From: Burkholderia sp. IMCC1007 | Lineage (GTDB): Bacteria > Pseudomonadota > Gammaproteobacteria > Burkholderiales > Burkholderiaceae | Assembly: GCF_027257875.1 (NCBI RefSeq) | Contig: NZ_JAPVQY010000064.1 | Coordinates: 1-45,389, forward strand | Reading direction: 5' to 3' | DNA length: 45,389 bases | In this document: positions 20,539-29,110 of the stretch, piece after piece | How positions within the stretch are numbered: position 1 is the first letter of the stretch | Layout: each line of letters begins with the position of its first letter | Translations under genes and position numbers: made by a program | Notes under the pieces: generated by a model | Told to the model about the DNA's origin: nothing | The model's input: only the letters and a program-made list of their open reading frames with translations | The model's database searches: none

Positions 20539-20660
20539 CGCGGGCTTAGCAGTGGAAGTGCCGTTCGGATCCCGGCGCCTCGCTCCCCGCAGGCACCGTG
20601 TTTCGCGTTCTTTTAGTGTCCGGCGATGCAACATCGCCTCGCTCTTTTCAAGGAATCGTC

Positions 20661-20972
20661 ATGCAGCAACAGAAAATCCGCATTCGCCTGAAGGCTTTCG
20701 ACTATCGTCTGATCGATCAATCGGCTGCCGAGATCGTCGATACCGCGAAGCGGACTGGCGCAATCGTCCGTGGCCCGGTGCCGCTGCCGACGCGCATTCA
20801 GCGTTTTGACATCCTGCGTTCGCCGCACGTCAACAAGACGTCGCGCGATCAGCTCGAAATCCGTACCCACCAGCGCCTGATGGACATCGTCGATCCGACC
20901 GACAAGACGGTTGACGCGCTGATGAAGCTCGATCTGCCGGCTGGCGTCGACGTGGAAATCAAGCTGCAGTAA
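20661..20972 (+). CDS. rpsJ: 30S ribosomal protein S10
   Basis: S10 is a 30S head protein and, as NusE, a partner of NusG and NusB in antitermination. The ATG at 20661, behind AAGGA, gives 103 residues beginning MQQQKIRIRLKAFDYRLID, exactly the family length; the longer frame from 20598 has no conserved extension. It contains the conserved DILRSPHVNKTSRDQLEIRT segment. It opens the S10 operon, but a promoter-like sequence separates it from rplC. Confidence 0.97.
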   Translation: MQQQKIRIRLKAFDYRLIDQSAAEIVDTAKRTGAIVRGPVPLPTRIQRFDILRSPHVNKTSRDQLEIRTHQRLMDIVDPTDKTVDALMKLDLPAGVDVEIKLQ

Positions 20973-21022
20973 GGCTTTCGGCGCCAACCGGCTCGCTGGG
21001 CGGCGCTAAGTCTTTGTATTGC

Positions 21023-21051
21023 TTGCGGAAATCAAAAAGTCGGGCTATACT
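21023..21051 (+). promoter_or_regulatory. Promoter between rpsJ and rplC
   Basis: TTGCGG and TATACT are separated by exactly 17 bases (four of six and five of six to consensus). A start near 21058 would give a leader of about 93 bases before rplC, carrying a small CTTTTC/GAAAAG hairpin. It suggests a second entry point for transcription of the S10 operon. Confidence 0.7.
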
Positions 21052-21150
21052 GCTTGGCTTTTCGTGTATTCGCGAAGAAAAGTTGGGCCTTGCGTGCCCG
21101 GCATTTTGTAAATCAGCCCCGACCAATCGCAGTCGGGAATGGAGAAAATG

Positions 21151-21801
21151 ATGAGCCTTGGACTCGTAGGTCGCAAGGTTGGTATGACCCGTATCTTCAC
21201 GGCTGAAGGGGATTCGATTCCCGTCACCGTGCTGGACGTGTCGGACAACCGCGTGACGCAGATCAAGACTGTTGAAACCGACGGCTACACGGCCGTGCAG
21301 GTTGCATTCGGCTCCCGCCGCGCATCGCGCGTGACGAAGCCGCTGGCAGGTCATCTCGCCAAAGCCGGTGTCGAAGCCGGTGAAATCCTCAAGGAATTCC
21401 GCATTGACGCGGCCAAGGCAGCCGAGCTGTCGAATGGCGCCGTGGTCGGTGCAGATCTTTTCGAAGTGGGCCAGAAGGTCGACGTGCAAGGCGTGTCGAT
21501 CGGTAAGGGCTACGCTGGTACGATCAAGCGTTACAACTTCTCCTCCGGCCGTGCTACTCACGGTAACTCGCGCTCGCACAACGTGCCGGGCTCGATCGGT
21601 ATGGCGCAGGATCCGGGTCGCGTTTTCCCGGGTAAGCGCATGACGGGTCACCTCGGTGACGTTACGGTGACGGTGCAGAACCTCGAAATCGCTCGTATCG
21701 ACGCAGAGCGCAAGCTGCTGCTCGTCAAGGGTGCGATTCCGGGCGCGAAGGGCGGCAAGGTTTTCGTGACGCCGGCCGTCAAGACCAAGGGGGCGAAATA
21801 A
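21151..21801 (+). CDS. rplC: 50S ribosomal protein L3
   Basis: L3 is an early-assembly protein whose central loop reaches the peptidyl transferase centre. I chose the ATG at 21151, six bases after GGAG, giving 216 residues starting MSLGLVGRKVGMTRIF; ATGs at 21139 and 21148 are in frame but badly placed relative to GGAG. The signature THGNSRSHNVPGSIG and GRVFPGKRMTGHLG lie near residues 130-170. The stop overlaps the rplD ATG by one base. Confidence 0.96.
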   Translation: MSLGLVGRKVGMTRIFTAEGDSIPVTVLDVSDNRVTQIKTVETDGYTAVQVAFGSRRASRVTKPLAGHLAKAGVEAGEILKEFRIDAAKAAELSNGAVVGADLFEVGQKVDVQGVSIGKGYAGTIKRYNFSSGRATHGNSRSHNVPGSIGMAQDPGRVFPGKRMTGHLGDVTVTVQNLEIARIDAERKLLLVKGAIPGAKGGKVFVTPAVKTKGAK

Positions 21802-22421
21802 TGGAACTCAAGCTCCTGAACGAAAATGGTCAGGAAGGTGCAGTGGTCAACGCGTCGGACGTCGTGTTCGGTCGTGACTACAACGAAGCGCTGATCCACC
21901 AGGTCGTCGTCGCGTACCAGGCGAATGCTCGCCAGGGTAACCGCGCACAGAAGGACCGTGAGCAAGTCAAGCACACCACCAAGAAGCCGTGGCGTCAGAA
22001 GGGTACGGGCCGCGCTCGTGCCGGTATGTCGTCGAGCCCGTTGTGGCGTGGCGGTGGTCGCATCTTCCCGAACTCGCCGGAAGAGAACTTCTCGCACAAG
22101 GTCAACAAGAAGATGCATCGCGCAGGTCTCTGCTCGATCTTCTCGCAGCTGGCCCGTGAAGGCCGTCTGTCGGTCGTCGAGGACATCATCCTCGAAGCGC
22201 CGAAGACCAAGCTGCTGGCCGACAAATTCAAGACCATGGGTCTCGACTCCGTTCTGATCATTACGGACACGGTCGACGAGAACCTGTACCTGGCTTCGCG
22301 CAACCTGCCGCACGTGGCGATTGTCGAGCCGCGCTACGCTGACCCGCTGTCGCTGATCTACTTCAAGAAAGTGCTGGTCACGAAGGCTGCGGTCGCCCAG
22401 ATCGAGGAGTTGCTGTCATGA
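21801..22421 (+). CDS. rplD: 50S ribosomal protein L4
   Basis: L4 lines the nascent peptide tunnel; in E. coli it also represses the S10 operon. The 206-residue product carries the extended tunnel loop [15 protein letters not shown] and [20 protein letters not shown]. Length is typical. It begins inside the rplC stop codon and its own last four bases (ATGA) hold the rplW start, so the genes are translationally coupled. Confidence 0.98.
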
Positions 22422-22732
22422 GCGAGATTCGCAAGAACGATCATCGTTTGATGCAGGTCCTGCTCGCGCCGGTGATTTCGGAAAAGGCGACGCTGGTTGC
22501 CGACAAGAACGAGCAAGTCGTGTTCGAAGTCGCACCGGATGCCACGAAGCAGGAAGTGAAGGCGGCTGTCGAGCTGCTGTTCAAGGTTGAAGTTGATTCG
22601 GTCAACGTGCTGGTTCAGAAGGGCAAGCAAAAGCGCTTCGGCCGTTCGATGGGCCGCCGCAAGGACGTGAAGAAGGCGTACGTTTGCCTGAAGCCCGGCC
22701 AGGAAATCAACTTTGAAGCGGAGGCCAAGTAA
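22418..22732 (+). CDS. rplW: 50S ribosomal protein L23
   Basis: L23 sits at the polypeptide exit and docks trigger factor and SRP. The 104-residue product has the conserved [20 protein letters not shown] stretch and the basic loop [21 protein letters not shown]. It overlaps rplD by four bases. The ribosome-binding site of rplB (GGAGG) lies inside its last codons, with a two-base gap to rplB. Confidence 0.97.
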
Positions 22733-22734
22733 TT

Positions 22735-23562
22735 ATGGCAATCGTTAAAGTTAAGCCGACATCGCCGGGTCGCCGCGCGATGGTCAAGGTGGTCAACAAG
22801 AACCTGCACCAGGGCAAGCCGTTCGCGGCACTGCTCGACTCGCAGAGCTCGACCGCCGGCCGTAACAACAACGGTCGTATCACCACGCGTCACAAGGGTG
22901 GTGGTCACAAGCAGCACTACCGTATCGTCGATTTCCGTCGCACGAAGGATGGCATCCCGGCAAAGGTCGAACGTCTCGAGTACGACCCGAACCGCAGCGC
23001 GAACATCGCGCTGGTGCTCTACGCAGACGGCGAACGTCGCTACATCATCGCCCCGAAGGGCCTGACCGTCGGCCAACAGCTGATGTCGGGTTCGGAAGCG
23101 CCGATCCGTGCAGGCAACACGCTGCCGATCCGCAACATTCCGGTCGGTACGACGATCCACTGCATCGAGATGCTGCCGGGCAAGGGCGCGCAAATGGCGC
23201 GTTCGGCTGGCACGTCGGCCATGCTGCTCGCACGTGAAGGCGTCTACGCGCAGGTTCGTCTGCGTTCGGGCGAAATCCGCCGCGTGCACATCGAGTGCCG
23301 TGCAACGATCGGTGAAGTCGGCAACGAAGAGCATAGCCTGCGCCAGATCGGCAAGGCTGGCGCGAACCGCTGGCGCGGTATCCGCCCGACGGTGCGTGGC
23401 GTTGCGATGAACCCGGTCGATCACCCGCACGGTGGTGGTGAGGGCAAGACGGCTGCAGGTCGCGACCCGGTGAGCCCGTGGGGTACGCCGGCTAAGGGTT
23501 ACCGCACCCGCAGCAACAAGCGCACGACGACGATGATCGTCCAGCGCCGTCACAAGCGTTAA
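22735..23562 (+). CDS. rplB: 50S ribosomal protein L2
   Basis: L2 is essential for subunit association and peptidyl transferase assembly. The 275-residue product is family length. The signature near the C-terminus reads [14 protein letters not shown], holding the conserved His of the peptidyl-transferase-proximal loop, followed by a basic tail. It is preceded by GGAGG in the end of rplW and followed 10 bases later by rpsS. Confidence 0.98.
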
Positions 23563-23572
23563 GGAGTAGGCA

Positions 23573-23848
23573 ATGGCACGTTCTGTTAAAAAAGGTCCGT
23601 TCTGCGACGCCCATTTGCTGAAGAAAGTTGAGGCGGCTGCAGCTTCGCGCGACAAAAAGCCGATCAAGACCTGGTCGCGTCGCTCGACGATTCTGCCGGA
23701 TTTCATCGGCCTGACGATCGCTGTTCACAACGGCCGTCAACACGTTCCGGTGTACATCTCGGAAAACATGGTCGGCCACAAGCTTGGCGAGTTCGCACTG
23801 ACCCGTACGTTCAAGGGTCACGCAGCCGACAAGAAGGCCAAGAAATAA
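23573..23848 (+). CDS. rpsS: 30S ribosomal protein S19
   Basis: S19 is a 30S head protein near the A-site finger and intersubunit bridges. The 91-residue product begins [17 protein letters not shown] and ends with the signature [22 protein letters not shown] lies upstream of the ATG. It sits in standard S10 order between rplB and rplV. Confidence 0.98.
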
Positions 23849-23860
23849 GGGGCAATCAAG

Positions 23861-24190
23861 ATGGAAGTGAAAGCAATTCATCGCGGTGCCCGCATCTCGG
23901 CGCAGAAAACGCGCCTTGTGGCTGACCAGATCCGCGGTTTGCCGGTCGACAAGGCGCTGAACGTTCTGACGTTCTCGCCGAAGAAGGCGGCTGGCATCGT
24001 GAAGAAGGTTGTGCTGTCGGCAATCGCGAATGCGGAGCACAACGAAGGCGCTGATATCGACGAGCTCAAGATCAAGAGCATCTACGTCGACAAGGCTGCA
24101 TCGCTCAAGCGTTTCACCGCGCGCGCCAAGGGCCGCGGTAACCGCATCGAGAAGCAATCCTGTCACATCACTGTGACGGTCGGGAATTAA
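23861..24190 (+). CDS. rplV: 50S ribosomal protein L22
   Basis: L22 has a globular domain and a long beta-hairpin that reaches into the exit tunnel at the constriction with L4, where macrolides act. The 109-residue product has [16 protein letters not shown] at the N-terminus and a basic hairpin [17 protein letters not shown] near the C-terminus. Length is typical. AGGGGC precedes the ATG, and the AAGGAG for rpsC follows the stop. Confidence 0.97.
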
Positions 24191-24201
24191 GGAGCCATAC
24201 G

Positions 24202-25002
24202 ATGGGACAGAAAATTCATCCGACTGGCTTCCGCCTGGCTGTCAGCCGCAATTGGGCTTCGCGTTGGTACGCGAACAACAACAATTTCGCGGCGATGCTG
24301 CAGGAAGACATCGGTGTTCGTGAATACCTGAAGAAGAAGCTGAAGAACGCTTCGGTCGGTCGGGTGGTCATCGAGCGTCCGGCGAAGAACGCGCGCATCA
24401 CGATTTACAGCTCGCGTCCGGGCGTGGTCATCGGCAAGAAGGGCGAGGATATCGAGCAGCTGAAGACGGAACTGCAACGCCGCATGGGCGTGCCGGTTCA
24501 CGTCAACATCGAAGAAATCCGCAAGCCGGAAACCGATGCTCAGCTGATCGCTGACTCGATCACGCAACAGCTCGAGCGCCGGATCATGTTCCGTCGCGCG
24601 ATGAAGCGTGCGATGCAGAACGCGATGCGTCTGGGTGCCCAAGGCATCAAGATCATGAGCGCAGGCCGTCTGAACGGTATCGAAATCGCTCGTACGGAGT
24701 GGTATCGCGAAGGTCGCGTGCCGCTTCACACGCTGCGTGCTGATATCGACTACGCGACTTCGGAAGCGAAGACGACTTACGGGATCATCGGCGTCAAGGT
24801 GTGGGTCTACAAGGGCGATACGCTCGGCCGCAACGACGCACCGGTGGTGGAAGAAGTAGCCGAAGACAAGCGTCCGCGTCGCAATGCGCGTCCGGGCGAC
24901 CGTCGTCCGCGCCGTGACGGCGAAGGCGGCGCTCCGGGTGCTCGTCGTGGCGCACCGCGCCGCGGCGCCGGCAAGCCCGAAGACGGCAAGACTGGAGAAT
25001 AA
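24202..25002 (+). CDS. rpsC: 30S ribosomal protein S3, with extended Arg/Gly-rich tail
   Basis: S3 lines the mRNA entry channel and contributes to mRNA unwinding. The type 2 KH domain with RPGVVIGKKGEDIEQLK is near residues 72-90, followed by the C-terminal S3 domain. The product has 266 residues, against 233 in E. coli. From about residue 209 the tail is low complexity, rich in Arg, Gly, Pro and acidic residues (for example RPGDRRPRRDGEGG), and likely disordered. AAGGAG precedes the ATG, and rplP follows after two bases. Confidence 0.97.
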   Translation: MGQKIHPTGFRLAVSRNWASRWYANNNNFAAMLQEDIGVREYLKKKLKNASVGRVVIERPAKNARITIYSSRPGVVIGKKGEDIEQLKTELQRRMGVPVHVNIEEIRKPETDAQLIADSITQQLERRIMFRRAMKRAMQNAMRLGAQGIKIMSAGRLNGIEIARTEWYREGRVPLHTLRADIDYATSEAKTTYGIIGVKVWVYKGDTLGRNDAPVVEEVAEDKRPRRNARPGDRRPRRDGEGGAPGARRGAPRRGAGKPEDGKTGE

Positions 25003-25004
25003 CG

Positions 25005-25421
25005 ATGCTGCAACCGAAACGCAGAAAGTATCGTAAAGAGCAGAAGGGTCGTAACACCGGCAAGGCGACGCGCGGCAACGCAGTGTCGTTCGGTGAATTC
25101 GGCCTGAAGGCGATCGGTCGCGGTCGTTTGACCGCACGTCAGATTGAAGCGGCGCGTCGTGCAATGACGCGTCACATCAAGCGTGGCGGCCGCATCTGGA
25201 TTCGGATCTTCCCGGACAAGCCGATTTCGCAGAAGCCGGCCGAAGTGCGTATGGGTAACGGTAAGGGTAACCCGGAGTACTACGTCGCCGAGATTCAGCC
25301 GGGCAAGATGCTCTATGAAATGGACGGCGTAACCGAAGAACTGGCACGCGAAGCGTTCCGTCTGGCCGCAGCCAAGCTGCCGCTGAAGACGGCATTCATC
25401 GTGCGCCAGCTCGGCGCCTAA
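25005..25421 (+). CDS. rplP: 50S ribosomal protein L16
   Basis: L16 organises the A-site side of the peptidyl transferase centre. The 138-residue product begins MLQPKRRKYRKEQKGRN and contains GRLTARQIEAARRAMTRH and the conserved MGNGKGNPEYYVAEI loop. Length is family typical. It starts two bases after rpsC, whose last codons provide TGGAG as ribosome-binding site. Confidence 0.98.
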   Translation: MLQPKRRKYRKEQKGRNTGKATRGNAVSFGEFGLKAIGRGRLTARQIEAARRAMTRHIKRGGRIWIRIFPDKPISQKPAEVRMGNGKGNPEYYVAEIQPGKMLYEMDGVTEELAREAFRLAAAKLPLKTAFIVRQLGA

Positions 25422-25430
25422 GGAGAAAAC

Positions 25431-25625
25431 ATGAAGGCTTCCGAACTTCTCCAGAAAGACCAGGCCGCGCTCAACAAGGAGCTGGCGGACCTGCTGAAGG
25501 CGCAATTCGGCCTGCGCATGCAACTCGCGACCCAGCAGCTCACGAACACGAGCCAGCTGAAGAAGGTTCGTCGCGACATCGCACGTGTGCGGACCGTCAT
25601 GACTCAGAAGGCGAACCAGAAATGA
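25431..25625 (+). CDS. rpmC: 50S ribosomal protein L29
   Basis: L29 is a small helical-hairpin protein near the tunnel exit, next to L23. The 64-residue product is mostly helical, with [23 protein letters not shown] carrying the family pattern. AAGGAG precedes the ATG. Its last four bases (ATGA) overlap the rpsQ start. Confidence 0.96.
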
Positions 25626-25894
25626 ACGATAGCGTGAAAACCTCGCTGAAGCGGACGCTGGTCGGTCGGGTCGTCAGCAACAAGATGGACAAGACCGTCA
25701 CCGTGCTGATCGAGCACCGCGTCAAGCACCCGATCTACGGCAAGTATGTCGTGCGCTCGAAGAAGTACCACGCGCACGATGAAGCGAACACCTACAACGA
25801 GGGTGACCTCGTTGAAATCCAGGAAACTCGTCCTCTGTCGAAGACGAAGGCCTGGACGGTGTCGCGCCTCGTCGAAGCCGCTCGCGTCATCTAA
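25622..25894 (+). CDS. rpsQ: 30S ribosomal protein S17
   Basis: S17 is an OB-fold primary binder of 16S rRNA needed for early 30S assembly. The 90-residue product contains [17 protein letters not shown] and [16 protein letters not shown], the family signature. It overlaps rpmC by four bases and is the last gene of the S10 operon; a 309-base spacer with a promoter for the spc operon follows. Confidence 0.97.
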
Positions 25895-25920
25895 GCGGGC
25901 AGCGCAGTAGGTAGTAACAG

Positions 25921-25939
25921 GCACTTCGCCACGAAGTGC
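25921..25939 (+). terminator. Hairpin after rpsQ, possible end of the S10 operon
   Basis: GCACTTCG pairs perfectly with CGAAGTGC around CCA. It is followed by TTGAAATCG rather than a run of T, so termination here would be weak or factor-dependent. Confidence 0.4.
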
Positions 25940-25960
25940 TTGAAATCGCAAAGTTTTTGC

Positions 25961-25988
25961 TTGCGTGACCAGGGTTATTTGTTATAAT
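25961..25988 (+). promoter_or_regulatory. spc operon promoter (upstream of rplN)
   Basis: TTGCGT and a perfect TATAAT are spaced by 16 bases, with TGT immediately before TATAAT making an extended -10. It corresponds in position to the known spc promoter of enterobacteria. Confidence 0.82.
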
Positions 25989-26203
25989 CCTGGTCTTCCC
26001 TCTTTATGGGAGCCCCGTCGCGGGCGAAGTTGGTGGGGGAAGCGGACTGGCGCCAGCCTGTCCGAAAGATTCACCGAATTGCGATGGCGGGTTTCGTTTG
26101 CCGTCGCTGCTGTTCCAACCCAAGCAGCCGATTGGCTGACGGGACCAAGACTGACCGAATGCATCATGGTGGTGCATCCGGATTAAGTTGGGAAAGACAA
26201 ACC

Positions 26204-26572
26204 ATGATCCAGACCGAATCTCGGCTCGAAGTAGCCGACAACACGGGTGCGCGTGAAGTCATGTGCATCAAGGTGCTCGGCGGCTCGAAGCGTCGTTATG
26301 CCGGCATTGGCGACATCATCAAGGTGACCGTCAAAGAAGCAACGCCGCGCGGGCGCGTGAAGAAAGGCGAAATTTACAACGCCGTGGTGGTCCGCACCGC
26401 CAAGGGCGTGCGCCGTCAAGACGGCTCGCTGATCAAGTTCGACGGCAACGCCGCTGTGCTTTTGAATAACAAGCTCGAGCCGATCGGCACCCGTATCTTC
26501 GGGCCGGTGACGCGTGAGCTGCGTAGCGAACGATTCATGAAGATCGTTTCGCTGGCGCCGGAAGTGCTGTAA
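26204..26572 (+). CDS. rplN: 50S ribosomal protein L14
   Basis: L14 lies at the subunit interface and is the docking point of the silencing factor RsfS. The ATG at 26204 gives 122 residues beginning MIQTESRLEVADNTGA, exactly the family length; the longer frame from 26006 runs through the leader and is not conserved. It has RRQDGSLIKFDGNAAVLLN and the C-terminal GTRIFGPVTRELR. It opens the spc operon. Confidence 0.97.
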   Translation: MIQTESRLEVADNTGAREVMCIKVLGGSKRRYAGIGDIIKVTVKEATPRGRVKKGEIYNAVVVRTAKGVRRQDGSLIKFDGNAAVLLNNKLEPIGTRIFGPVTRELRSERFMKIVSLAPEVL

Positions 26573-26581
26573 GGAGTCGCG

Positions 26582-26890
26582 ATGAACAAGATTCGCAAGG
26601 GTGACGAAGTTATCGTCGTCACTGGCAAAGACAAGGGCAAGCGCGGCGTCGTGCTGGCTGTCGGTGCAGAACATGTGACGGTTGAAGGTATCAACCTCGT
26701 CAAGAAGCATGTGAAGCCGAACCCGATGAAGGGTACGACGGGCGGCGTGGAAGCGAAGACGATGCCCCTGCATATTTCGAACGTCGCACTGGTCGACGCG
26801 AATGGCAAGGCGTCGCGTGTTGGCATCAAGGTCGAGGAAGGCAAGAAGGTTCGCTTCCTGAAGACGACCGGTGCCGTACTGAGCGCCTGA
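26582..26890 (+). CDS. rplX: 50S ribosomal protein L24
   Basis: L24 is an assembly initiator of the 50S subunit. The 102-residue product contains a KOW motif ([19 protein letters not shown]) at residues 6-24 and the family segment [24 protein letters not shown] precedes the ATG. It is in standard spc order between rplN and rplE. Confidence 0.97.
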
Positions 26891-26906
26891 CGCAGCGGAG
26901 TAAAAA

Positions 26907-27446
26907 ATGGCTCGTTTTCAAGAGTTTTACAAAGAAAAGGTTGTGCCCGGCCTGATCGAGAAGTTCGGTTACAAGTCGGTCATGGAAGTGCCGCGCATCA
27001 CCAAGATCACGCTGAACATGGGTCTTGGCGAAGCGATCGCTGACAAGAAGATCATCGAGAACGCCGTTGGCGACCTCACGAAGATCGCCGGTCAGAAGCC
27101 GGTCGTCACGAAGGCACGCAAGGCAATCGCAGGCTTCAAGATTCGCCAGGGCTACCCGATCGGCGCGATGGTGACGCTGCGTGGTCAAGCGATGTATGAA
27201 TTCCTCGACCGTTTCGTGACCGTTGCCCTGCCCCGCGTGCGTGACTTCCGCGGCGTGTCGGGTCGTGCTTTCGATGGCCGTGGCAATTACAACATCGGTG
27301 TGAAAGAGCAGATCATTTTCCCCGAAATCGACTACGACAAGATCGACGCACTGCGTGGGCTGAACATCAGCATCACGACGACTGCGAAGACTGACGACGA
27401 AGCAAAGGCACTGCTCGCCAGCTTCAAGTTCCCGTTCAGAAACTGA
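26907..27446 (+). CDS. rplE: 50S ribosomal protein L5
   Basis: L5 binds 5S rRNA with L18 and contacts P-site tRNA. The 179-residue product contains KITLNMGLGEAIADKK and the signature AIAGFKIRQGYPIGAMVTLRG-like segment near residues 70-90. GGAGT precedes the ATG. In E. coli S8 represses spc translation at the rplE start; no such site was identified here. Its stop codon overlaps the GAGGT ribosome-binding site of rpsN. Confidence 0.97.
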   Translation: MARFQEFYKEKVVPGLIEKFGYKSVMEVPRITKITLNMGLGEAIADKKIIENAVGDLTKIAGQKPVVTKARKAIAGFKIRQGYPIGAMVTLRGQAMYEFLDRFVTVALPRVRDFRGVSGRAFDGRGNYNIGVKEQIIFPEIDYDKIDALRGLNISITTTAKTDDEAKALLASFKFPFRN

Positions 27447-27453
27447 GGTTACC

Positions 27454-27759
27454 GTGGCTAAACTGGCACTGATCGAACGTGAAAAGAAGCGCGCCCGCCT
27501 GGTCGCGAAGTTCGCAGCAAAGCGCGAAGCGCTGAAGGCGATCGTCGAAGACCAAAGCAAGTCGGAAGAAGAGCGCTACGAAGCACGCCTGGAGCTGCAG
27601 CAACTGCCCCGCAACGCAAACCCGACCCGCCAGCGTAACCGCTGCGCGATCACGGGCCGTCCGCGTGGCACGTTCCGTAAATTCGGCCTCGCGCGTAACA
27701 AGATTCGTGAAATCGCATTCCGTGGCGAGATTCCTGGCCTGACCAAGGCGAGCTGGTAA
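27454..27759 (+). CDS. rpsN: 30S ribosomal protein S14, zinc-free type
   Basis: S14 is a late-assembling 30S head protein. The start is GTG, behind GAGGT. At 101 residues it is the long form. The C-terminal part NPTRQRNRCAITGRPRGTFRKF keeps only one Cys, so it lacks the CxxC pairs of the short zinc-binding S14. It ends ASW like other long S14 proteins and lies 14 bases before rpsH. Confidence 0.97.
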   Translation: MAKLALIEREKKRARLVAKFAAKREALKAIVEDQSKSEEERYEARLELQQLPRNANPTRQRNRCAITGRPRGTFRKFGLARNKIREIAFRGEIPGLTKASW

Positions 27760-27773
27760 TAGGAGAAACGTAA

Positions 27774-28169
27774 ATGAGCATGAGTGATCCTATCGCCGAT
27801 ATGCTGACTCGCATCCGCAACGCGCAGATGGTCGAGAAGGTATCGGTCGCGATGCCCTCGTCGAAGGTCAAGGTTGCAATCGCGCAAGTCCTGAAGGACG
27901 AAGGTTATATCGACGATTTCGCCGTGAAGGCGGAAGGTGCGAAGTCCGAACTGAATATCGCGCTGAAGTACTACGCAGGTCGCCCGGTCATCGAACGCCT
28001 CGAGCGCGTGTCGAAGCCTGGTCTGCGCGTGTACCGCGGCCGTAACGACATTCCGCAGGTCATGAACGGCCTGGGTGTGGCAATCGTGTCGACGCCGAAG
28101 GGCGTGATGACCGACCGCAAGGCGCGCGCTACCGGCGTCGGCGGCGAAGTCATCTGCTACGTTGCTTAA
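27774..28169 (+). CDS. rpsH: 30S ribosomal protein S8
   Basis: S8 is a primary binder of the central domain of 16S rRNA and, in E. coli, the translational repressor of the spc operon. The 131-residue product has DPIADMLTRIRNAQ at the start and STPKGVMTDRKARATGVGGE near the end. TAGGAG precedes the ATG; a second in-frame ATG two codons later is equally possible. rplF follows after 18 bases. Confidence 0.97.
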   Translation: MSMSDPIADMLTRIRNAQMVEKVSVAMPSSKVKVAIAQVLKDEGYIDDFAVKAEGAKSELNIALKYYAGRPVIERLERVSKPGLRVYRGRNDIPQVMNGLGVAIVSTPKGVMTDRKARATGVGGEVICYVA

Positions 28170-28187
28170 AGCCGAGGAGAGAGAAAC

Positions 28188-28718
28188 ATGTCTCGAGTAG
28201 GTAAAAGCCCGATCGCGCTGCAAGGCGCGGAAGTCAAGCTGGCCGACGGTGCAATCACCGTCAAGGGCCCGCTGGGCACCATCACGCAAGCGATCAATCC
28301 GCTCGTGAACGTGGCGAACAACGACGGCACGCTGAATCTGTCGCCGGTCAACGAAAGCCGCGAAGCAAATGCACTGTCGGGCACGATGCGCGCGATCATC
28401 GCGAATGCCGTGCACGGCGTGACCAAGGGTTTCGAGCGCAAGCTGACGCTGGTTGGCGTCGGTTACCGTGCGCAAGCGCAAGGCGACAAGCTGAACCTGT
28501 CGCTGGGTTTCTCGCACCCGGTGGTGCACCAGATGCCGGAAGGCGTCAAGGCTGAAACCCCGACGCAAACCGAAATCGTGATCAAGGGGATCAACAAGCA
28601 ACAAGTCGGTCAAGTGGCTGCGGAAGTCCGCGGTTACCGTCCGCCGGAGCCGTACAAGGGCAAGGGCGTGCGCTATTCCGACGAGGTTGTGATCCTCAAA
28701 GAAACGAAGAAGAAGTAA
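28188..28718 (+). CDS. rplF: 50S ribosomal protein L6
   Basis: L6 lies near the sarcin-ricin loop at the base of the factor-binding stalk. The 176-residue product has the duplicated L6 fold. It starts MSRVGKSPIAL and ends with the signature PPEPYKGKGVRYSDE. A GAGGAGAG tract lies upstream of the ATG. rplR follows in standard spc order. Confidence 0.97.
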   Translation: MSRVGKSPIALQGAEVKLADGAITVKGPLGTITQAINPLVNVANNDGTLNLSPVNESREANALSGTMRAIIANAVHGVTKGFERKLTLVGVGYRAQAQGDKLNLSLGFSHPVVHQMPEGVKAETPTQTEIVIKGINKQQVGQVAAEVRGYRPPEPYKGKGVRYSDEVVILKETKKK

Positions 28719-28730
28719 GGGTGCGCAATC

Positions 28731-29096
28731 ATGGATAAGACTCAATCTCGCCTGCGCCGCGCTCGCCAGACGCGTATCAAGATCGCTGAGCTGCAGGTCG
28801 CGCGTCTCGCCGTGCATCGCACGAACACGCACATCTACGCTCAAGTGTTCTCGCCGTGCGGCACCAAGGTGCTCGCCAGCGCGTCGACGCTCGAAGCAGA
28901 GGTGCGCGCAGAACTGGCCGACAAGTCGGGCAAGGGCGGCAACGTCAATGCCGCGACGCTGATCGGCAAGCGTATTGCCGAAAAGGCAAAGGCTGCCGGC
29001 ATCGAATCCGTCGCCTTCGACCGCTCGGGCTTCCGCTACCACGGCCGCGTCAAGGCGCTGGCTGAGGCAGCTCGCGAAGCTGGGCTCAAGTTCTAA
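28731..29096 (+). CDS. rplR: 50S ribosomal protein L18
   Basis: L18 carries 5S rRNA into the 50S subunit together with L5. The 121-residue product contains [16 protein letters not shown] and ends with [19 protein letters not shown], the family signature. The N-terminus is Arg-rich, as expected for 5S rRNA contact. It lies 12 bases after rplF and 14 before rpsE. Confidence 0.97.
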
Positions 29097-29110
29097 GGAA
29101 GGAATTCGTC

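Larger units (their letters stand above)
25895..26203 (+). promoter_or_regulatory. S10-spc intergenic region and rplN leader
   Basis: These 309 bases contain no gene I can support. In order they hold the hairpin at 25921-25939, the promoter at 25961-25988, and a leader of about 210 bases. The leader has a hairpin at 26043-26064 (CGGAC/GTCCG plus GGC/GCC around a T-T mismatch, loop GCCA) and another at 26159-26177 (ATGCATCA/TGGTGCAT, one wobble, loop TGG). rplN starts 27 bases after the last hairpin. Confidence 0.55.
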
